Source of the DNA: Streptomyces sp. NBC_00250
Lineage (GTDB): Bacteria > Actinomycetota > Actinomycetes > Streptomycetales > Streptomycetaceae
NCBI RefSeq assembly: GCF_036192275.1
Contig: NZ_CP108088.1
Span: forward strand, 992,001 to 1,056,000
DNA length: 64,000 nt
Direction of reading: 5' to 3'
The notes beneath the pieces are model-generated. The model was not told where the DNA came from and did no database searches. It worked only from the letters and a program-made list of their open reading frames with translations. Position 1 is the first letter of the stretch, and every line of letters begins with the position of its first letter. Below are positions 31,023 through 40,838 of this stretch, piece by piece. A program made the translations under genes and the position numbers.

Positions 31023-31060
31023 CTCTCATCGTCTCGCCGGCCGGCGAGACGATGAGAGGG
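31021..31060. repeat. Perfect 40-bp palindrome
   Basis: Bases 31021-31040 (ccctctcatcgtctcgccgg) are the exact reverse complement of 31041-31060, with no loop. The element starts two bases inside the second DosR-like box and lies between divergent copA and DUF305 promoters, 110 bp from the DUF305 start. It could be a dimeric operator, a cruciform or a hairpin terminator for a stray transcript. Confidence 0.95.
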
Positions 31061-31093
31061 AAGAAGGAGGCCGTGATTGCCGCGGCCGTCTCG

Positions 31094-31107
31094 ATAAGGC
31101 CCCCTAT
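31094..31107. promoter_or_regulatory. Possible CsoR-type copper operator
   Basis: ATAAGGCCCCCTAT has AT-rich ends around a G/C tract and 10 of 14 self-complementary positions, which resembles CsoR operators. It lies 63 bp before the DUF305 start. No csoR gene is in the window, so this is only a suggestion. Confidence 0.25.
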
Positions 31108-31169
31108 CAGCGGCGTATGACCGCGGTCGCCCGTGGACCTCGGTACGGCCGCACCGCTGGAGGCACACC

Positions 31170-31817
31170 ATGGACCCCACCCGCACGTCCACCCGCCGAC
31201 TCGCCGCCCTCACCGCCGCGGCCGCACTCACCGTCGGCCTCGTCCTCGCCGGCTGCGACAGCAACGACACCAGTCCCCCAGCCAGTACCTCGCCCGCCAC
31301 TTCCGCGGAGGTACCGGCCACCGCCCAGTCCGGCGCCCACAACGCGGCGGACGTCGCCTTCGCCCAGCAGATGATCCCCCACCACCGCCAGGCCGTCGTC
31401 ATGTCCCAGATGGCCCGCAGCCACGCAGGCACCCCGGATGTGAAGGACCTCGCCGAACAGATCGAGAAGGCGCAGGAACCGGAGATCCGGACCATGACCG
31501 GCTGGCTCAAGGCATGGGGTGAGGAAGTCCCCGAAGGCATGCACGACATGCACGACCCCGGCGGGGGCGACCCGAACGGCACCATGCCAGGCATGATGAG
31601 CGACCGGCAGATGACGGACCTCGACCGCGCCTCCGGCCGCACCTTCGACACCATGTTCCTGACCATGATGATCGAACACCACGAAGGCGCCATCGACATG
31701 GCCGAGGCCGAGAAGCAGCACGGCGCATACGGCCCCGCCAAGGACCTCGCCGACCGGATCATCAAGACCCAGACCGCCGAGATCACCGACATGCGCGAGA
31801 TGCTCCAGGGGAACTGA
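31170..31817 (+). CDS. DUF305 copper-associated lipoprotein
   Basis: A 215-residue secreted lipoprotein: signal peptide ([21 protein letters not shown]) with lipobox LVLAGC, then a low-complexity Ser/Thr/Pro linker and two DUF305 halves with [16 protein letters not shown] and [19 protein letters not shown]. These His- and Met-rich helices are typical of DUF305, a family common next to copper genes, and a Met-rich stretch ([20 protein letters not shown]) lies between. A role in extracytoplasmic copper binding next to CopA is likely. Confidence 0.88.
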   Translation: MDPTRTSTRRLAALTAAAALTVGLVLAGCDSNDTSPPASTSPATSAEVPATAQSGAHNAADVAFAQQMIPHHRQAVVMSQMARSHAGTPDVKDLAEQIEKAQEPEIRTMTGWLKAWGEEVPEGMHDMHDPGGGDPNGTMPGMMSDRQMTDLDRASGRTFDTMFLTMMIEHHEGAIDMAEAEKQHGAYGPAKDLADRIIKTQTAEITDMREMLQGN

Positions 31818-31867
31818 CGGGCCGGAACCCATGCCACGTACGGGAGGGTCCCTCGGTCAGCAGAACC

Positions 31868-32560
31868 TCACGGCGCGCCGGGCGCGCCCGACACCTGGAT
31901 GCGCCGTCCGGTCACTCGGCGCGGTGAAAGCGTCACCACGGTGTCCCGCCCGTCCCCCGCCCACGGCACCGAGTGGACAGCATCCTTGATCCTCCGCACC
32001 TCGGTCTCCTCCAACACCGTGCGTGCCGTACCGACAAGGAGCACGCTCCAGCCCTGGCTGAAAGCTTCGTCCAGGTGGTCCTCCTCGAAGGCGACCTCCG
32101 CGCCGGACGTCGAGGCGCGCGCGAGGGTCGAGTCCGCAGCGGTCATGAAGACGATGTCCCCGTCGACGACCTGGTAGTTCACGGGGAACACCGTCAGCCC
32201 GTCCCGTCCTTCGACAGCGACCCGGCCGACGCCGTGGCCGTCGAGCAGCTCCCAGCACTCGGCCTCGCCGATCTCCTCCATCCGTGCCCGGTACCCGGCG
32301 CGGGCTCCTCCTGGCGCGAGGTCCGCCGTGTACCCGGTGAGCTCCTGGACAGTGGTCTCCAGAGCGTTCGCAAGCCGGACCAGGAACTCGATCCCTGGGG
32401 TGGCCACCTGCTCCTCCACGTAGGCGATGTAGCCGGGCGTCGAGCCGGCCCGTTCGGCCACGTCCTCCCAGGACAGGCCGAGCCGGGTGCGCCTGGACGC
32501 GACGCGGCGGCCGAGGTCGCTCGTGGCGTGCGAGGAGTGCGGCTCACCGGGCGTGTTCAT
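31868..32560 (-). CDS. XRE-type helix-turn-helix plus PNPOx-like flavin-binding protein
   Basis: A 230-residue protein. The N-terminal XRE helix-turn-helix (about 12-68: LGRRVASRRTRLGLSWEDVAERAGSTPGYIAYVEEQVATPGIEFLVRLANAL) is followed by a pyridoxamine-phosphate-oxidase-like split barrel (about 85-225: CWELLDGHGVGRVAVEGRDGLTVFPVNYQVVDGDIVFMTAADSTLARA ... SGAEVAFEEDHLDEAFSQGWSVLLVGTARTV). Such barrels often bind flavin or F420. A redox-dependent regulator is plausible. The ATG overlaps the USP stop by one base (TGATG), so it is the second gene of an operon. Confidence 0.85.
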   Translation of the reverse strand: MNTPGEPHSSHATSDLGRRVASRRTRLGLSWEDVAERAGSTPGYIAYVEEQVATPGIEFLVRLANALETTVQELTGYTADLAPGGARAGYRARMEEIGEAECWELLDGHGVGRVAVEGRDGLTVFPVNYQVVDGDIVFMTAADSTLARASTSGAEVAFEEDHLDEAFSQGWSVLLVGTARTVLEETEVRRIKDAVHSVPWAGDGRDTVVTLSPRRVTGRRIQVSGAPGAP

Positions 32561-33459
32561 CACTGGTCTCCTTCCGTGGTCACGGGGCGCCGCTGGGGTA
32601 CGACGGCGACCGGACACGAGGCGTGGTGCAGGGCGCGGTGGGCGACCCTGCCGAGCTCCAGGCCGACGAGCGCGTCCCGGCGCCTGGCGCCGACGACCAG
32701 CAGGTCGGCGGCGGTGGAGCGCTCGGTCAGTACCTTGTGGGCGGAGCCCTCGACCGTGCTCCTGCGCAGGCGCACCTGGGGATGTTCGGACGCCGCGGCC
32801 TCAAGGGCCTTGTCGAGCGGTTCGGAGGACCCTTCCGTGAAGTAGGCCGCCCCGGCGCGCCTCATCAGCAGGTGGTCGGCCGGTTCATGGGCCGGCCGTT
32901 GCCAGGTGCGGACGACGTCGAGTTCCGCGTCCCGGACGGCTGCCTCGCGGAAGGCGAAGCGCACGGCCGGCGAGTCGACGTCGTACTCTCCGATGCCGAG
33001 CAGGACACGCCCGTGGCGTGCTTCGAGGGCTTGCCGGTGCCCCCGTACGACGACGACCGGGCAGTGGGCCCGGGCTGCCACGACGAGGCCGACGGATCCG
33101 AGCAGAAGGTCGGCGAGTTCGCCGCGCCCGCGGGATCCGACGACGAGGATCGTGCCCTCCCGGCCCTCCCCGAGCAGCGCGGTGGACGCGTCCTCGGCGA
33201 GGACGTCCGTGGTGACGGGGAGGTCGGGTGCCCGGCGCCGGGCGCGTTCGGCCGCCGTGCCGACGATGTTCTCTGCGAGGACCTGGCCCGAGGGTCGGTC
33301 CGTGGTCCAGGCCAGCACGACTCCTTCGTAGCGTTCCCACAGGGAGGCATGGACGATGCGCAGGGGAAGCCCGTGCCGTACCGCTTCGTCGACGGCCCAG
33401 TCCAAGGCCGTGAGACTGGCGTCGGACCCGTCGACTCCTACCACCAGGGGCGATTCCAT
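32560..33459 (-). CDS. Universal stress protein, tandem UspA domains
   Basis: A 299-residue tandem UspA protein. Domain 1: [35 protein letters not shown] ... [35 protein letters not shown]. Domain 2 ends VVGARRRDALVGLELGRVAHRALHHASCPVAVVP. First gene of a two-gene operon with the XRE-PNPOx protein. A strong palindrome at 33530-33543 lies 71 bp upstream of the ATG. Confidence 0.9.
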   Translation of the reverse strand: MESPLVVGVDGSDASLTALDWAVDEAVRHGLPLRIVHASLWERYEGVVLAWTTDRPSGQVLAENIVGTAAERARRRAPDLPVTTDVLAEDASTALLGEGREGTILVVGSRGRGELADLLLGSVGLVVAARAHCPVVVVRGHRQALEARHGRVLLGIGEYDVDSPAVRFAFREAAVRDAELDVVRTWQRPAHEPADHLLMRRAGAAYFTEGSSEPLDKALEAAASEHPQVRLRRSTVEGSAHKVLTERSTAADLLVVGARRRDALVGLELGRVAHRALHHASCPVAVVPQRRPVTTEGDQ

Positions 33460-33529
33460 CGTGCCCACCGCCTTCCGGGTCGTGAGGTGGTCTGCTGCCA
33501 CGCTCGCACCGGGCGGGAGTGACCGAATA

Positions 33530-33543
33530 GGGCCGGTCGGTCC
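33530..33543. promoter_or_regulatory. DosR/OsdR-like box for the USP/XRE-PNPOx operon
   Basis: GGGCCGGTCGGTCC at 33530-33543 lies 71 bp before the leftward start at 33459. No clear second copy is adjacent. Confidence 0.57.
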
Positions 33544-33737
33544 CGGGCGCGGCCCGCCCGGACCAGATGTGGCGGCGACGCGGAGACACGACGGGAGGAG
33601 GGGCCAACCGCTTCTCGCGGATCCTGATCGCGCGGTGCGCGGCTCGAAGCCGCTTCCCCGCGTCACTCGGGCCCCCTCCTCACTTTCAGGAAAGCATCGG
33701 CAGACGGTCCGTGCCAGTGCTGCCCGGGTCCCGACGT

Positions 33738-33751
33738 GCCCCTTTCGGCCC
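33738..33751. promoter_or_regulatory. DosR/OsdR-like box for CBS-BON at 33825
   Basis: GCCCCTTTCGGCCC at 33738-33751 matches 11 of 14 positions of the perfect copies and lies 74 bp before the start at 33825, the same distance as at other genes here. Confidence 0.48.
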
Positions 33752-33824
33752 TTGTCGTCAGCCGCCCGAAGTCGACACCCTCGCAGCAACAGGACTTTGG
33801 GCGCCGGAACACCGGAGGCCGGTC

Positions 33825-34424
33825 ATGAAGCACCCACGTACCGTCGACGACGTGATGACCCATGCGGTGGTCTCCGCCAGGCTCGACGCACCGGTCAAGG
33901 AGATCGTCCGGTCCATGCGGCGCTGGGGCGTGAGCGCAGTCCCCGTGCTGTCGGCCCAGGGACGAGTGGTCGGCGTGGTGTCCGAGGCGGACGTACTCGG
34001 CAAGGTTCCGGGAGAGGCCCGGGACGACGCGGGATCGGTGACAGCGGGCAGCCTGATGTCGGCTCCGGCCGTCACCATTCCGCGCGATGCCACGATCGCC
34101 GGGGCCGCGCGGCTGATGGCGCATGGCCACCTCAAGCGACTTCCCGTGGTGGACGAGGACGGCCGCCCGGTCGGTGTCGTCAGCCGGGGCGACCTGCTCA
34201 AGATCTACCTTCGCTCCGACGCCGAGCTCGCCGAGGACGTACGCCACGAGCTCCTCACGCACCTGATCCCCGAAGGTGACGCGGCACTGACCGTACGGGT
34301 CGAGAACGGCGCGGTGACGCTCGCCGGACGCCTGCCACAGTCCGTTCCGGCGGATCTGGCCCTGCGCCTGACCCGGTCGGTGCCTGGCGTGGTGGCTGCG
34401 ACGGCGGAGTTCACGACCGCGTAG
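33825..34424 (+). CDS. CBS-BON domain protein
   Basis: A 199-residue paralogue: CBS1 (DVMTHAVVSARLDAPVKEIVRSMRRWGVSAVPVLSAQGRVVGVVSEADVL), CBS2 (SLMSAPAVTIPRDATIAGAARLMAHGHLKRLPVVDEDGRPVGVVSRGDLLKIYLR), BON (LTVRVENGAVTLAGRLPQSVPADL ... GVVAATAEF). I chose ATG 33825 (MKHPRTVDDVM) by alignment with its paralogues, which begin M-K/R/Q-H; the longer open frame crosses the promoter. The stop overlaps the convergent DUF1918 gene by 14 bp. Confidence 0.86.
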   Translation: MKHPRTVDDVMTHAVVSARLDAPVKEIVRSMRRWGVSAVPVLSAQGRVVGVVSEADVLGKVPGEARDDAGSVTAGSLMSAPAVTIPRDATIAGAARLMAHGHLKRLPVVDEDGRPVGVVSRGDLLKIYLRSDAELAEDVRHELLTHLIPEGDAALTVRVENGAVTLAGRLPQSVPADLALRLTRSVPGVVAATAEFTTA

Positions 34425-34695
34425 CCGCCTTCACGGGTCCGGCCTCTCTCGTGCCGTGTGGCGGAAAGTGCTGGACGCGCGCGTCCGGGCCCGGAAACAC
34501 CTCGGTGACCCGGCCCGTGTCCGACCATCGGACATCGAAGGGCGGAGTGCCGTCCGGATGGTGGAGCCCGACGATCTCACCGTCACGCCCCTCGTCCCCG
34601 ACCGTGGCACCACCCACGATCAGCCGGTCACCGACGCGAGCCCACAACCCGGCGCGGGGCTTCTCCTGGCCTTGTCGTGCTCCGGTCGCGGTCAT
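34411..34695 (-). CDS. DUF1918 domain protein
   Basis: A 94-residue protein. The DUF1918 core fills residues 17-75: WARVGDRLIVGGATVGDEGRDGEIVGLHHPDGTPPFDVRWSDTGRVTEVFPGPDARVQHF, an SH3-like fold with the conserved GDRL, G-E-I-V and PGPDA. The function of the family is unknown; small DUF1918 proteins are common among actinobacterial stress genes. The ATG at 34695 fits the family N-terminus. It is divergent from the long CBS/acetyl-CoA operon and shares its tandem boxes. Confidence 0.82.
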   Translation of the reverse strand: MTATGARQGQEKPRAGLWARVGDRLIVGGATVGDEGRDGEIVGLHHPDGTPPFDVRWSDTGRVTEVFPGPDARVQHFPPHGTREAGPVKAATRS

Positions 34696-34792
34696 GGTTC
34701 TCGCCTCCCGGCACGAGCGCCCGGCCGCGGTCCTCCCGAGACGGGCTCTCTCGCCTTCTCCACCGTGCGTCCCGGCCGGCCGGTCGCCATAG

Positions 34793-34826
34793 GGGCCGAA
34801 AGTCCCCGAAGGGGACCATTCGGCAC
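34793..34826. promoter_or_regulatory. Tandem DosR/OsdR-like box, closest match to the DosR consensus
   Basis: GGGCCGAAAGTCCC at 34793-34806 with its flanks (34790-34809) matches 16 of 20 positions of the published DosR box TTSGGGACTWWAGTCCCSAA. The second site, GGACCATTCGGCAC at 34813-34826, is 20 bp on. They lie 69-102 bp before the CBS-BON start at 34895 and 98-131 bp before the divergent DUF1918 start. Confidence 0.68.
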
Positions 34827-34894
34827 TGCCCCGGGTGGGCTTCGCGCAGCAGAGTGAGAACTGGGGCGGCCGCGTCCCGTGAAGGAGGACCGTC

Positions 34895-35572
34895 ATGCAG
34901 CACCGCACGGTTTTCGAGGTCATGACCCACGACGTGGTCACCGCAGCCCCAGAGACCCCGTTCAAGGAGATCGCCCGGCTCTTCGCCGAACACGATGTCT
35001 CGGCGGTCCCGGTCGTCGCCGACGACCGCCGCCTGCTCGGTGTGGTCTCGGAGGCCGACCTGCTGCGGGCCACCGCCGAGCTCCCCGACCTGGAGGGCCG
35101 TTGGGCGGGCGTCCGGCTGCTGTCCCAGGAGCGCGGGCTGCCCGATGCGGAGACCGCCGCCCAGCTGATGACCTCGCCGGCCGTCACGGCACAGGCGAAC
35201 TGGAATCTCGTCGAGACGGCCCGGACGATGCAGCGCAAGGCTGTGAAGAGACTGCCCGTGACCGACGAGACCGGTCGACTCGTCGGGATCATCAGCCGAA
35301 GCGACCTGCTGCGGCCCTTCCTGCGCAGTGACACCGCGATCCGTGACGAGATCGAGCACGACGTCCTGGCCGACACGCTGCGCCTGGCCCCCGATACGAT
35401 CCGCGTGACCGTCGACGACGGAGTCGTCAGGCTGACGGGCCGGGTCGCCGAGCGGGCCGACATCCGCGTGATCGTGCGGCTCTGCCGTTCGGTCGACGGA
35501 GTCGTCGCCCTGCACGAATCGATCGAGTACGCCTACGACAACCTCGCGCTCGACGTGGAGCCACCGCGATGA
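34895..35572 (+). CDS. CBS-BON domain protein, first gene of the acetyl-CoA operon
   Basis: A 225-residue paralogue with a longer inter-CBS linker (about 66-88). CBS1: [53 protein letters not shown]2: [82 protein letters not shown] ... [11 protein letters not shown]. The acsA-like ATG overlaps its stop (ATGA). As the first gene in an operon making acetyl-CoA, it is placed to sense adenylate charge; that is inference. Confidence 0.87.
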   Translation: MQHRTVFEVMTHDVVTAAPETPFKEIARLFAEHDVSAVPVVADDRRLLGVVSEADLLRATAELPDLEGRWAGVRLLSQERGLPDAETAAQLMTSPAVTAQANWNLVETARTMQRKAVKRLPVTDETGRLVGIISRSDLLRPFLRSDTAIRDEIEHDVLADTLRLAPDTIRVTVDDGVVRLTGRVAERADIRVIVRLCRSVDGVVALHESIEYAYDNLALDVEPPR

Positions 35573-37371
35573 ACGCCCTGTGGGTCGCACCGGTCATGCC
35601 CGACTACGACAGCGCCCGGGCCGTCTTCTCTTGGCGACGGGAGCGGTCCCGGCTCGCCGGGCTGCCGGACGGCGGCATCAACATCGGGTACGAGGCGGTC
35701 GACCGGCACCTGCGCGAGGGCCACGGCGAACAGGTTGCGTTGCGCTGCATCGCCCGCGACGGATCCGTCCAGACGGTCAGCTTCGCCGGGCTCGCAGCCG
35801 AGAGCTCCCGCTTCGCGCACGTTCTGGAGACGCTCGGCCTGGAACGCGGCGAGCGGGTGTTCACCCTCCTCGGCCGCCGGTTCGAGCTGTACAGCACCGT
35901 CCTCGGAACGCTGCGGGCCAGCCGAGTCGTGTGTCCCCTGTTCAGCGCCTTCGGGCCCGAACCCGTCGCACTGCGCTTGGAGCTGGGCAACGCCCGGGCG
36001 CTGGTCACGACCCGCGAGCTGTACGAACGCAAGGTGGCCCCCGTACGGTCCCGTCTTCCGCACCTGCGGCACGTCCTGCTTCTCGACCCCGGGACCGACC
36101 CGCCCCCGGACACCCTCTCCTTCCCCGCTCTCACGGCCGCCGCGCCGGACGCGTACACAGTGGGACCGACCGATCCGGCGGAGCCGGCGCTGCTGCACTT
36201 CACCAGCGGCACGACAGGCACCCCCAAGGGCGCGGTACACGTGCACGAGGCGGTCGTCGCCCATCACGTCACCGCCGCCTACGCCCTGGACCTGCACGAG
36301 GGCGACGTCTTCTGGTGCACCGCCGACCCCGGCTGGGTCACCGGCATGTCGTACGGCATCATCGCCCCGCTCACCCACGGGGTGACGACCGTCGTCGACG
36401 AAGGGGACTTCGCCCCGAAGCGCTGGTACGGAATCCTCGCCGACCAGCACGTCACCGTCTGGTACACGGCGCCCACCGCCCTGCGCATGCTCATGCGGGC
36501 CGCACCACGCGGCGGCGAGCCGACGCCCGCCGCGCGGCACGACCTCTCGTCGCTCCGGTTCGTCGCGAGCGTCGGAGAGCCACTGAACCCCGAGGCCGTG
36601 CACTGGGGCCGGGAGGCGCTCGGGCTACCCGTCCACGACACCTGGTGGCAGACCGAGACCGGTGCCATCATGATCGCCAACTTCCCGGCCGATCCCGTGC
36701 GGCCCGGTTCGATGGGCCGACCGATTCCCGGCGTCGAGGCCGCCGTCCTGGCGTGCGGCGAGGACGGCCGGGCCGCGATCACCGGCGGGCGGGTCCACGT
36801 CCTCCGGGAACCGGGTGCCCAGGGCGAGCTCGCCCTGCGGGCGGGCTGGCCGTCGATGTTCCGGGCCTACCTGCACGAGCCGCGCCGATACGAGGCGTGC
36901 TTCGCCGACGGCTGGTACCTGACCGGCGACCTCGTCAGCCGCGACACCGGCGGCTGGTACTGGTTCGTGGGCCGCGCCGACGACGTCATCAAGTCCGCGG
37001 GGCACCTCATCGGGCCGTTCGAGGTGGAGAGCGCGCTCATGGAGCATCCGGCCGTCGCCGAAGCCGGTGTCATCGGACGCCCTGACCCGCTGGCCGGCGC
37101 GATCGTCAAGGCGTTCGTGCTGCCGCGCCCCGAGTATCCGCCCGACACCGAACTGCGGCGCGATGTCCTGGCGTTCGCCCGCCGGCGCCTGGGCCCGGCC
37201 GTCGCCCCCCGGGAGATCGAGTTCGTCGAGGACCTGCCCCATACCCGCAGCGGAAAGGTGATGCGCCGCCTGCTGCGGGCTCGCGAACTCGGCCTGCCCG
37301 AGGGCGACGTGTCGACGCTGGAGACACCCGGACCGGCCGCGACGGCCGAGCTCTCCGGGAAGGAACCGTGA
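35569..37371 (+). CDS. acsA: Acetyl-CoA synthetase (AMP-forming)
   Basis: A 600-residue ANL-superfamily ligase joining acetate and CoA via acetyl-AMP. Motifs: P-loop [47 protein letters not shown], the hinge region [43 protein letters not shown], and the C-terminal catalytic lysine motif [13 protein letters not shown], a known acetylation-control site in the family. The length fits the Bacillus AcsA type rather than the longer enterobacterial Acs. It overlaps the upstream CBS-BON stop (ATGA) and is followed by the E1alpha ATG in a TGATG overlap. Confidence 0.87.
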   Translation: MNALWVAPVMPDYDSARAVFSWRRERSRLAGLPDGGINIGYEAVDRHLREGHGEQVALRCIARDGSVQTVSFAGLAAESSRFAHVLETLGLERGERVFTLLGRRFELYSTVLGTLRASRVVCPLFSAFGPEPVALRLELGNARALVTTRELYERKVAPVRSRLPHLRHVLLLDPGTDPPPDTLSFPALTAAAPDAYTVGPTDPAEPALLHFTSGTTGTPKGAVHVHEAVVAHHVTAAYALDLHEGDVFWCTADPGWVTGMSYGIIAPLTHGVTTVVDEGDFAPKRWYGILADQHVTVWYTAPTALRMLMRAAPRGGEPTPAARHDLSSLRFVASVGEPLNPEAVHWGREALGLPVHDTWWQTETGAIMIANFPADPVRPGSMGRPIPGVEAAVLACGEDGRAAITGGRVHVLREPGAQGELALRAGWPSMFRAYLHEPRRYEACFADGWYLTGDLVSRDTGGWYWFVGRADDVIKSAGHLIGPFEVESALMEHPAVAEAGVIGRPDPLAGAIVKAFVLPRPEYPPDTELRRDVLAFARRRLGPAVAPREIEFVEDLPHTRSGKVMRRLLRARELGLPEGDVSTLETPGPAATAELSGKEP

Positions 37372-38435
37372 TGGCCACCGCACACGGCGGTACGTCCGCC
37401 GGAACACCGAAGACGAAGCACCCCCGTCGCGCACATGGATCCGCGGCACCCTCCCGCACACCTGCGGCGGCCCACGACCTGGACCTGCTGCGGCGGATGC
37501 TGCTCATCCGGCGGTTCGAGGAGCGGTGCGTCGAGCTGTACAGCGCAGCGGCGATCCGGGGCTTCGTCCACCTCTACATCGGCGAGGAGGCGGTGGCGGT
37601 CGGCGTCCACCAGGCTCTCGACGAGCGGGACGCGGTCGTCTCCACGTACCGCGAACACGGCCACGCCCTGGCCCGCGGGATCCCGCCCGGGGCCGTGATG
37701 GCGGAGATGTACGGGAAGACCACCGGGTGCAGCCACGGCCGCGGCGGGTCCATGCACCTCTTCGACGCCGATCGCCGCTTCTACGGCGGCAACGCGATCG
37801 TGGGCGGCGGGCTGCCGCTCGCGGCGGGCCTGGCGCTCGCCGACCGGTTGCGCGGCGAGCCGAGGGTCACCTGCTGCTTCTTCGGTGACGGGGCCTTCGC
37901 CGAGGGCGAGTTCCACGAGACCGCCAATCTGGCGGCGCTCTGGGGGCTGCCCGTGCTCTTCGTCTGCGAGAACAACCTGTACGCGATGGGGACGGCCCTC
38001 GCCCGCGAACACGCCCAGACGGACCTGGCGATGCGGGCGGCGTCGTACGGCATGGCTGCCTGGGCCGTCGACGGCATGGACGTGCACGCCGTGGAGAAGG
38101 CGGCGCGCGGGGCGGTCGAGTCCATGCGCGCCGGCAGCGGACCGCACTTCCTGGAGATGCGGACGTATCGATTCCGAGCGCACTCGATGTACGACCCGGA
38201 CCGGTACCGGCCGAAGGACGAGGTCGAGGAGTGGAAGCGGCACGACCCCGTCACCGGCCTCGCCGACGGCATGCGTACGGCTGGACTCCTCGACGCCGCC
38301 ACGCTGGAGGACTTGGAGCACCAGGTCGCCGAGGAGATCGACGACGCCGTCCGGGCGGCCGAACAGGCCCCCGAGGAGCCGGCCGAGGATCTGCTGTTGC
38401 ATGTCACCGGCCGACACGAGGAGGCTCTGGCATGA
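37371..38435 (+). CDS. Pyruvate/2-oxoacid dehydrogenase E1 alpha subunit
   Basis: A 354-residue thiamine-diphosphate subunit. A Pro/Ala-rich N-terminal tail of about 35 residues precedes [46 protein letters not shown], the [10 protein letters not shown] loop, the ThDP/Mg motif [31 protein letters not shown], and the phosphorylation-loop equivalent [15 protein letters not shown]. The HSMYDPD and GRGGSMH features favour a pyruvate or acetoin dehydrogenase over branched-chain enzymes. AAGGA precedes the ATG. It heads an E1alpha-E1beta-E2 set with overlapping stops and starts; no E3 gene is present. Confidence 0.88.
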   Translation: MATAHGGTSAGTPKTKHPRRAHGSAAPSRTPAAAHDLDLLRRMLLIRRFEERCVELYSAAAIRGFVHLYIGEEAVAVGVHQALDERDAVVSTYREHGHALARGIPPGAVMAEMYGKTTGCSHGRGGSMHLFDADRRFYGGNAIVGGGLPLAAGLALADRLRGEPRVTCCFFGDGAFAEGEFHETANLAALWGLPVLFVCENNLYAMGTALAREHAQTDLAMRAASYGMAAWAVDGMDVHAVEKAARGAVESMRAGSGPHFLEMRTYRFRAHSMYDPDRYRPKDEVEEWKRHDPVTGLADGMRTAGLLDAATLEDLEHQVAEEIDDAVRAAEQAPEEPAEDLLLHVTGRHEEALA

Positions 38436-39442
38436 GCACGCGTACGCGACCGCGGGCGCATCCCGACGACGGCTCCACCACGTACCGGGAGGCCCTGCGC
38501 GAGGCTCTGCGCGAGGCCCTGACCTCGGACGACCGGGTCTTCCTGATGGGCGAGGACGTGGGCCGCTACGGCGGCTGCTTCGGGGTGAGCCTCGGTCTCC
38601 TGGAGGAGTTCGGCCCGGAGCGAATCCGGGACACGCCTCTTTCGGAGTCCGCGTTCGTCGGAGCCGGGATCGGCGCCGCGCTGGCCGGGCTGCGGCCGGT
38701 CGTGGAGATCATGACGGTCAACTTCAGCCTGCTGGCCCTCGACCAGATCCTCAACAACGCCGCCACTCTGCGACACATGTCCGGCGGGCAGCTCGGCGTG
38801 CCGCTGGTGATCCGGATGACGACGGGCGCGGGGCGGCAGTTGGCCGCCCAGCACTCCCACAGCCTCGAAGGCTGGTACGCGCACATCCCCGGCCTCCGTG
38901 TCCTGGCGCCGGCTACGATCGACGACGCCCGCCACGTGCTGTCGGCCGCGCTGGTCGACCCCGACCCGGTGCTGCTCTTCGAGCACGGGAGCCTCTACAA
39001 CGCCGCCGGAATTCTGGATCCATCGGTCCGAAGTGTCGACCTGGACCGCGCGGCAGTCCGCCGCGAGGGCACCGACGTCACGGTCGTCGCGTACGGCGGT
39101 TGCGTGTCCAAGGCCCTCGAAGCCGCGGAGGAACTGGCGGGCGAGGGGATCAGCGCGGAGGTCGTCGACCTGCGCACGCTACGGCCCCTGGACGACGCCA
39201 CGTTCGTCGGCTCGGTCCGGCGGACCCACCGGGCCGTCGTAGTCGACGAGGGCTGGCGCAGCGGCAGTCTGTCCGCCGAGATCGAGTCGCGCATCTGCGA
39301 GCAGGCGTTCTTCGAACTCGACGCGCCCGTCGAGCGGGTGTGCAGCGCGGAGGTCCCCATCCCGTACGCCCGTCGGCTGGAGGAGGCGGCACTCCCCCAG
39401 CCGGCCGGAATCGTGGCGGCGGCGCGCCGGGTGGTGAGCTGA
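38432..39442 (+). CDS. Pyruvate/2-oxoacid dehydrogenase E1 beta subunit
   Basis: A 336-residue partner of the E1alpha gene, starting inside its stop (ATGA). Transketolase-like motifs: [104 protein letters not shown], and the C-terminal segment [33 protein letters not shown]. The phrase [15 protein letters not shown] matches pyruvate-type E1beta. A short direct repeat, [12 protein letters not shown] (about residues 21-32), is visible. Confidence 0.9.
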   Translation: MSTRTRPRAHPDDGSTTYREALREALREALTSDDRVFLMGEDVGRYGGCFGVSLGLLEEFGPERIRDTPLSESAFVGAGIGAALAGLRPVVEIMTVNFSLLALDQILNNAATLRHMSGGQLGVPLVIRMTTGAGRQLAAQHSHSLEGWYAHIPGLRVLAPATIDDARHVLSAALVDPDPVLLFEHGSLYNAAGILDPSVRSVDLDRAAVRREGTDVTVVAYGGCVSKALEAAEELAGEGISAEVVDLRTLRPLDDATFVGSVRRTHRAVVVDEGWRSGSLSAEIESRICEQAFFELDAPVERVCSAEVPIPYARRLEEAALPQPAGIVAAARRVVS

Positions 39443-39443
39443 G

Positions 39444-40838
39444 ATGGCCGAGTTCACGATGCCGTCACTCGGCGCCGACATGGACGAGGGCACGCTCTCC
39501 CAGTGGCTGGTGCACCCCGGCGACCAGGTGGCGCGGGGCGACGTCGTCGCGGTGGTCGAGACCGCGAAGTCCGCGATCGAGGTGGAGTGCTTCCACAGCG
39601 GTACGGTCGACGCCCTCCTCGTCGACGAGGGCGTCACCGTACCGGTGGGCACCCCGCTGGCTCGTATCGGCACGTCCGCCGAGAGCAGGCCCACCACGGA
39701 CCGGCCCCCGTCGACACCCCTCGTCCGCCGACTCGCCCAGGACCGGCACGTCGACCTCGCCGCCGTCCATGGTTCGGGCCCGGGAGGCAGGATCACACGC
39801 GCGGACGTGGAGCACGCGGAACCGGAACCTGCACGAGCACCGGAGCACGACAAGACCGCCGGCCCCTCACAGCCCATTCACACCGGGATCAGGCGGCAGC
39901 CGGGTACGGAACCGGCGCGACGGAAGCGGAGCGGGTCCGGGGCCGAGGCAAAGCCCGCGCCGCCGACACGGTCGACGAAGCCGGTACGCAGCGACGACTC
40001 GACCGGGGAGCGTCCCGCTCCTCCGCGCGTGAAGTCCTCACCGCTCGCGCGGCGGCTGGCCACGGAGCTCGGCGTCGACCTCGCCGAGGTGACCGGCACG
40101 GGTCGGGGCGGCACCGTCCGTGCGGAGGACGTCCGTTCCGCCCCGGCCGCCGAGGGCGCACCGCGGCCGGCCGTCCCGGATATGGCACGGGCGGCGACCG
40201 CCCGGCTCATGAGCCGATCCAAGCGGGAGATCCCGCACTTCTACCTCTCCACGACCGTGGACATGGCAGCGGCCCTGGAGTGGATGCACGCCCGCAACCG
40301 CGAACTGCCCTTGTCCGCCCGTCTGGTGCCCGCCGCACTCCTGTTCAAGGCCGTCGCACTGGCGGCGCGCCAGGTGCCCAAGCTCAACGGGCACTGGGCC
40401 GACGACGGCTTCGTCCCGGCGGAAGAGGTACGGCTGGGCATCGCCGTCTCCCTGCGAGGAGGTGGCCTTGCCGCCCCGTCCCTCGCCCACGCCGACACGC
40501 TCTCCGTGGTCGAGGTGATGGCCGCACTCAAGGACCTGGTGGCGCGGGCACGGGGCGGCCGGCTCCGCGCATCCGAGACCGCCGACCCCAGCCTCACGGT
40601 CACGAACCTCGGCGACCAGGGCGTCGAGGCCGTGTTCGGGGTCGTCTACCCGCCGCAGGTCGCGCTCGTCGGCCTCGGCCGGATCGTCGAGCGGCCGGTG
40701 GCCGTGAACGGCCTGCTGGGAGTTCGTCCCATGGTGACGGCGACGTTGTCCGCCGACCACCGTGCCGCCGACGGCGCCACCGGCGCGCGTCTCCTGACCG
40801 CCATGGACCGGCTCCTGCAACAACCGGAGGATCTGTGA
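39444..40838 (+). CDS. Dihydrolipoamide acyltransferase E2 with two E3-binding domains
   Basis: A 464-residue E2. The lipoyl domain (1-75) has its lysine at K42 (VVETAKSAIEVE). Two peripheral-subunit-binding domains follow instead of one: about 90-124 (STPLVRRLAQDRHVDLAAVHGSGPGGRITRADVE) and about 199-232 (SSPLARRLATELGVDLAEVTGTGRGGTVRAEDV), separated by a charged Pro-rich linker. The acyltransferase core (about 245-464) ends with the HxxxDG motif in LSADHRAADGATG. It would transfer acetyl groups from E1 to CoA. The E3 that reoxidises the lipoyl group must come from elsewhere. Confidence 0.9.
   Translation: MAEFTMPSLGADMDEGTLSQWLVHPGDQVARGDVVAVVETAKSAIEVECFHSGTVDALLVDEGVTVPVGTPLARIGTSAESRPTTDRPPSTPLVRRLAQDRHVDLAAVHGSGPGGRITRADVEHAEPEPARAPEHDKTAGPSQPIHTGIRRQPGTEPARRKRSGSGAEAKPAPPTRSTKPVRSDDSTGERPAPPRVKSSPLARRLATELGVDLAEVTGTGRGGTVRAEDVRSAPAAEGAPRPAVPDMARAATARLMSRSKREIPHFYLSTTVDMAAALEWMHARNRELPLSARLVPAALLFKAVALAARQVPKLNGHWADDGFVPAEEVRLGIAVSLRGGGLAAPSLAHADTLSVVEVMAALKDLVARARGGRLRASETADPSLTVTNLGDQGVEAVFGVVYPPQVALVGLGRIVERPVAVNGLLGVRPMVTATLSADHRAADGATGARLLTAMDRLLQQPEDL

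Larger units (their letters stand above)
33460..33824. other. Intergenic region between divergent USP and CBS-BON units
   Basis: This 365-bp gap has no gene that I can support. It holds one DosR-like box for each flanking gene (33530-33543 and 33738-33751); the 195 bp between them show no recognisable element. Confidence 0.6.

Noticed and set aside
31868..32617. Longer form of the XRE-PNPOx protein starting upstream of 32560
   Set aside because: The extra N-terminal residues are coded inside the upstream USP gene, and ATG 32558-32560 forms a TGATG overlap with the USP stop.
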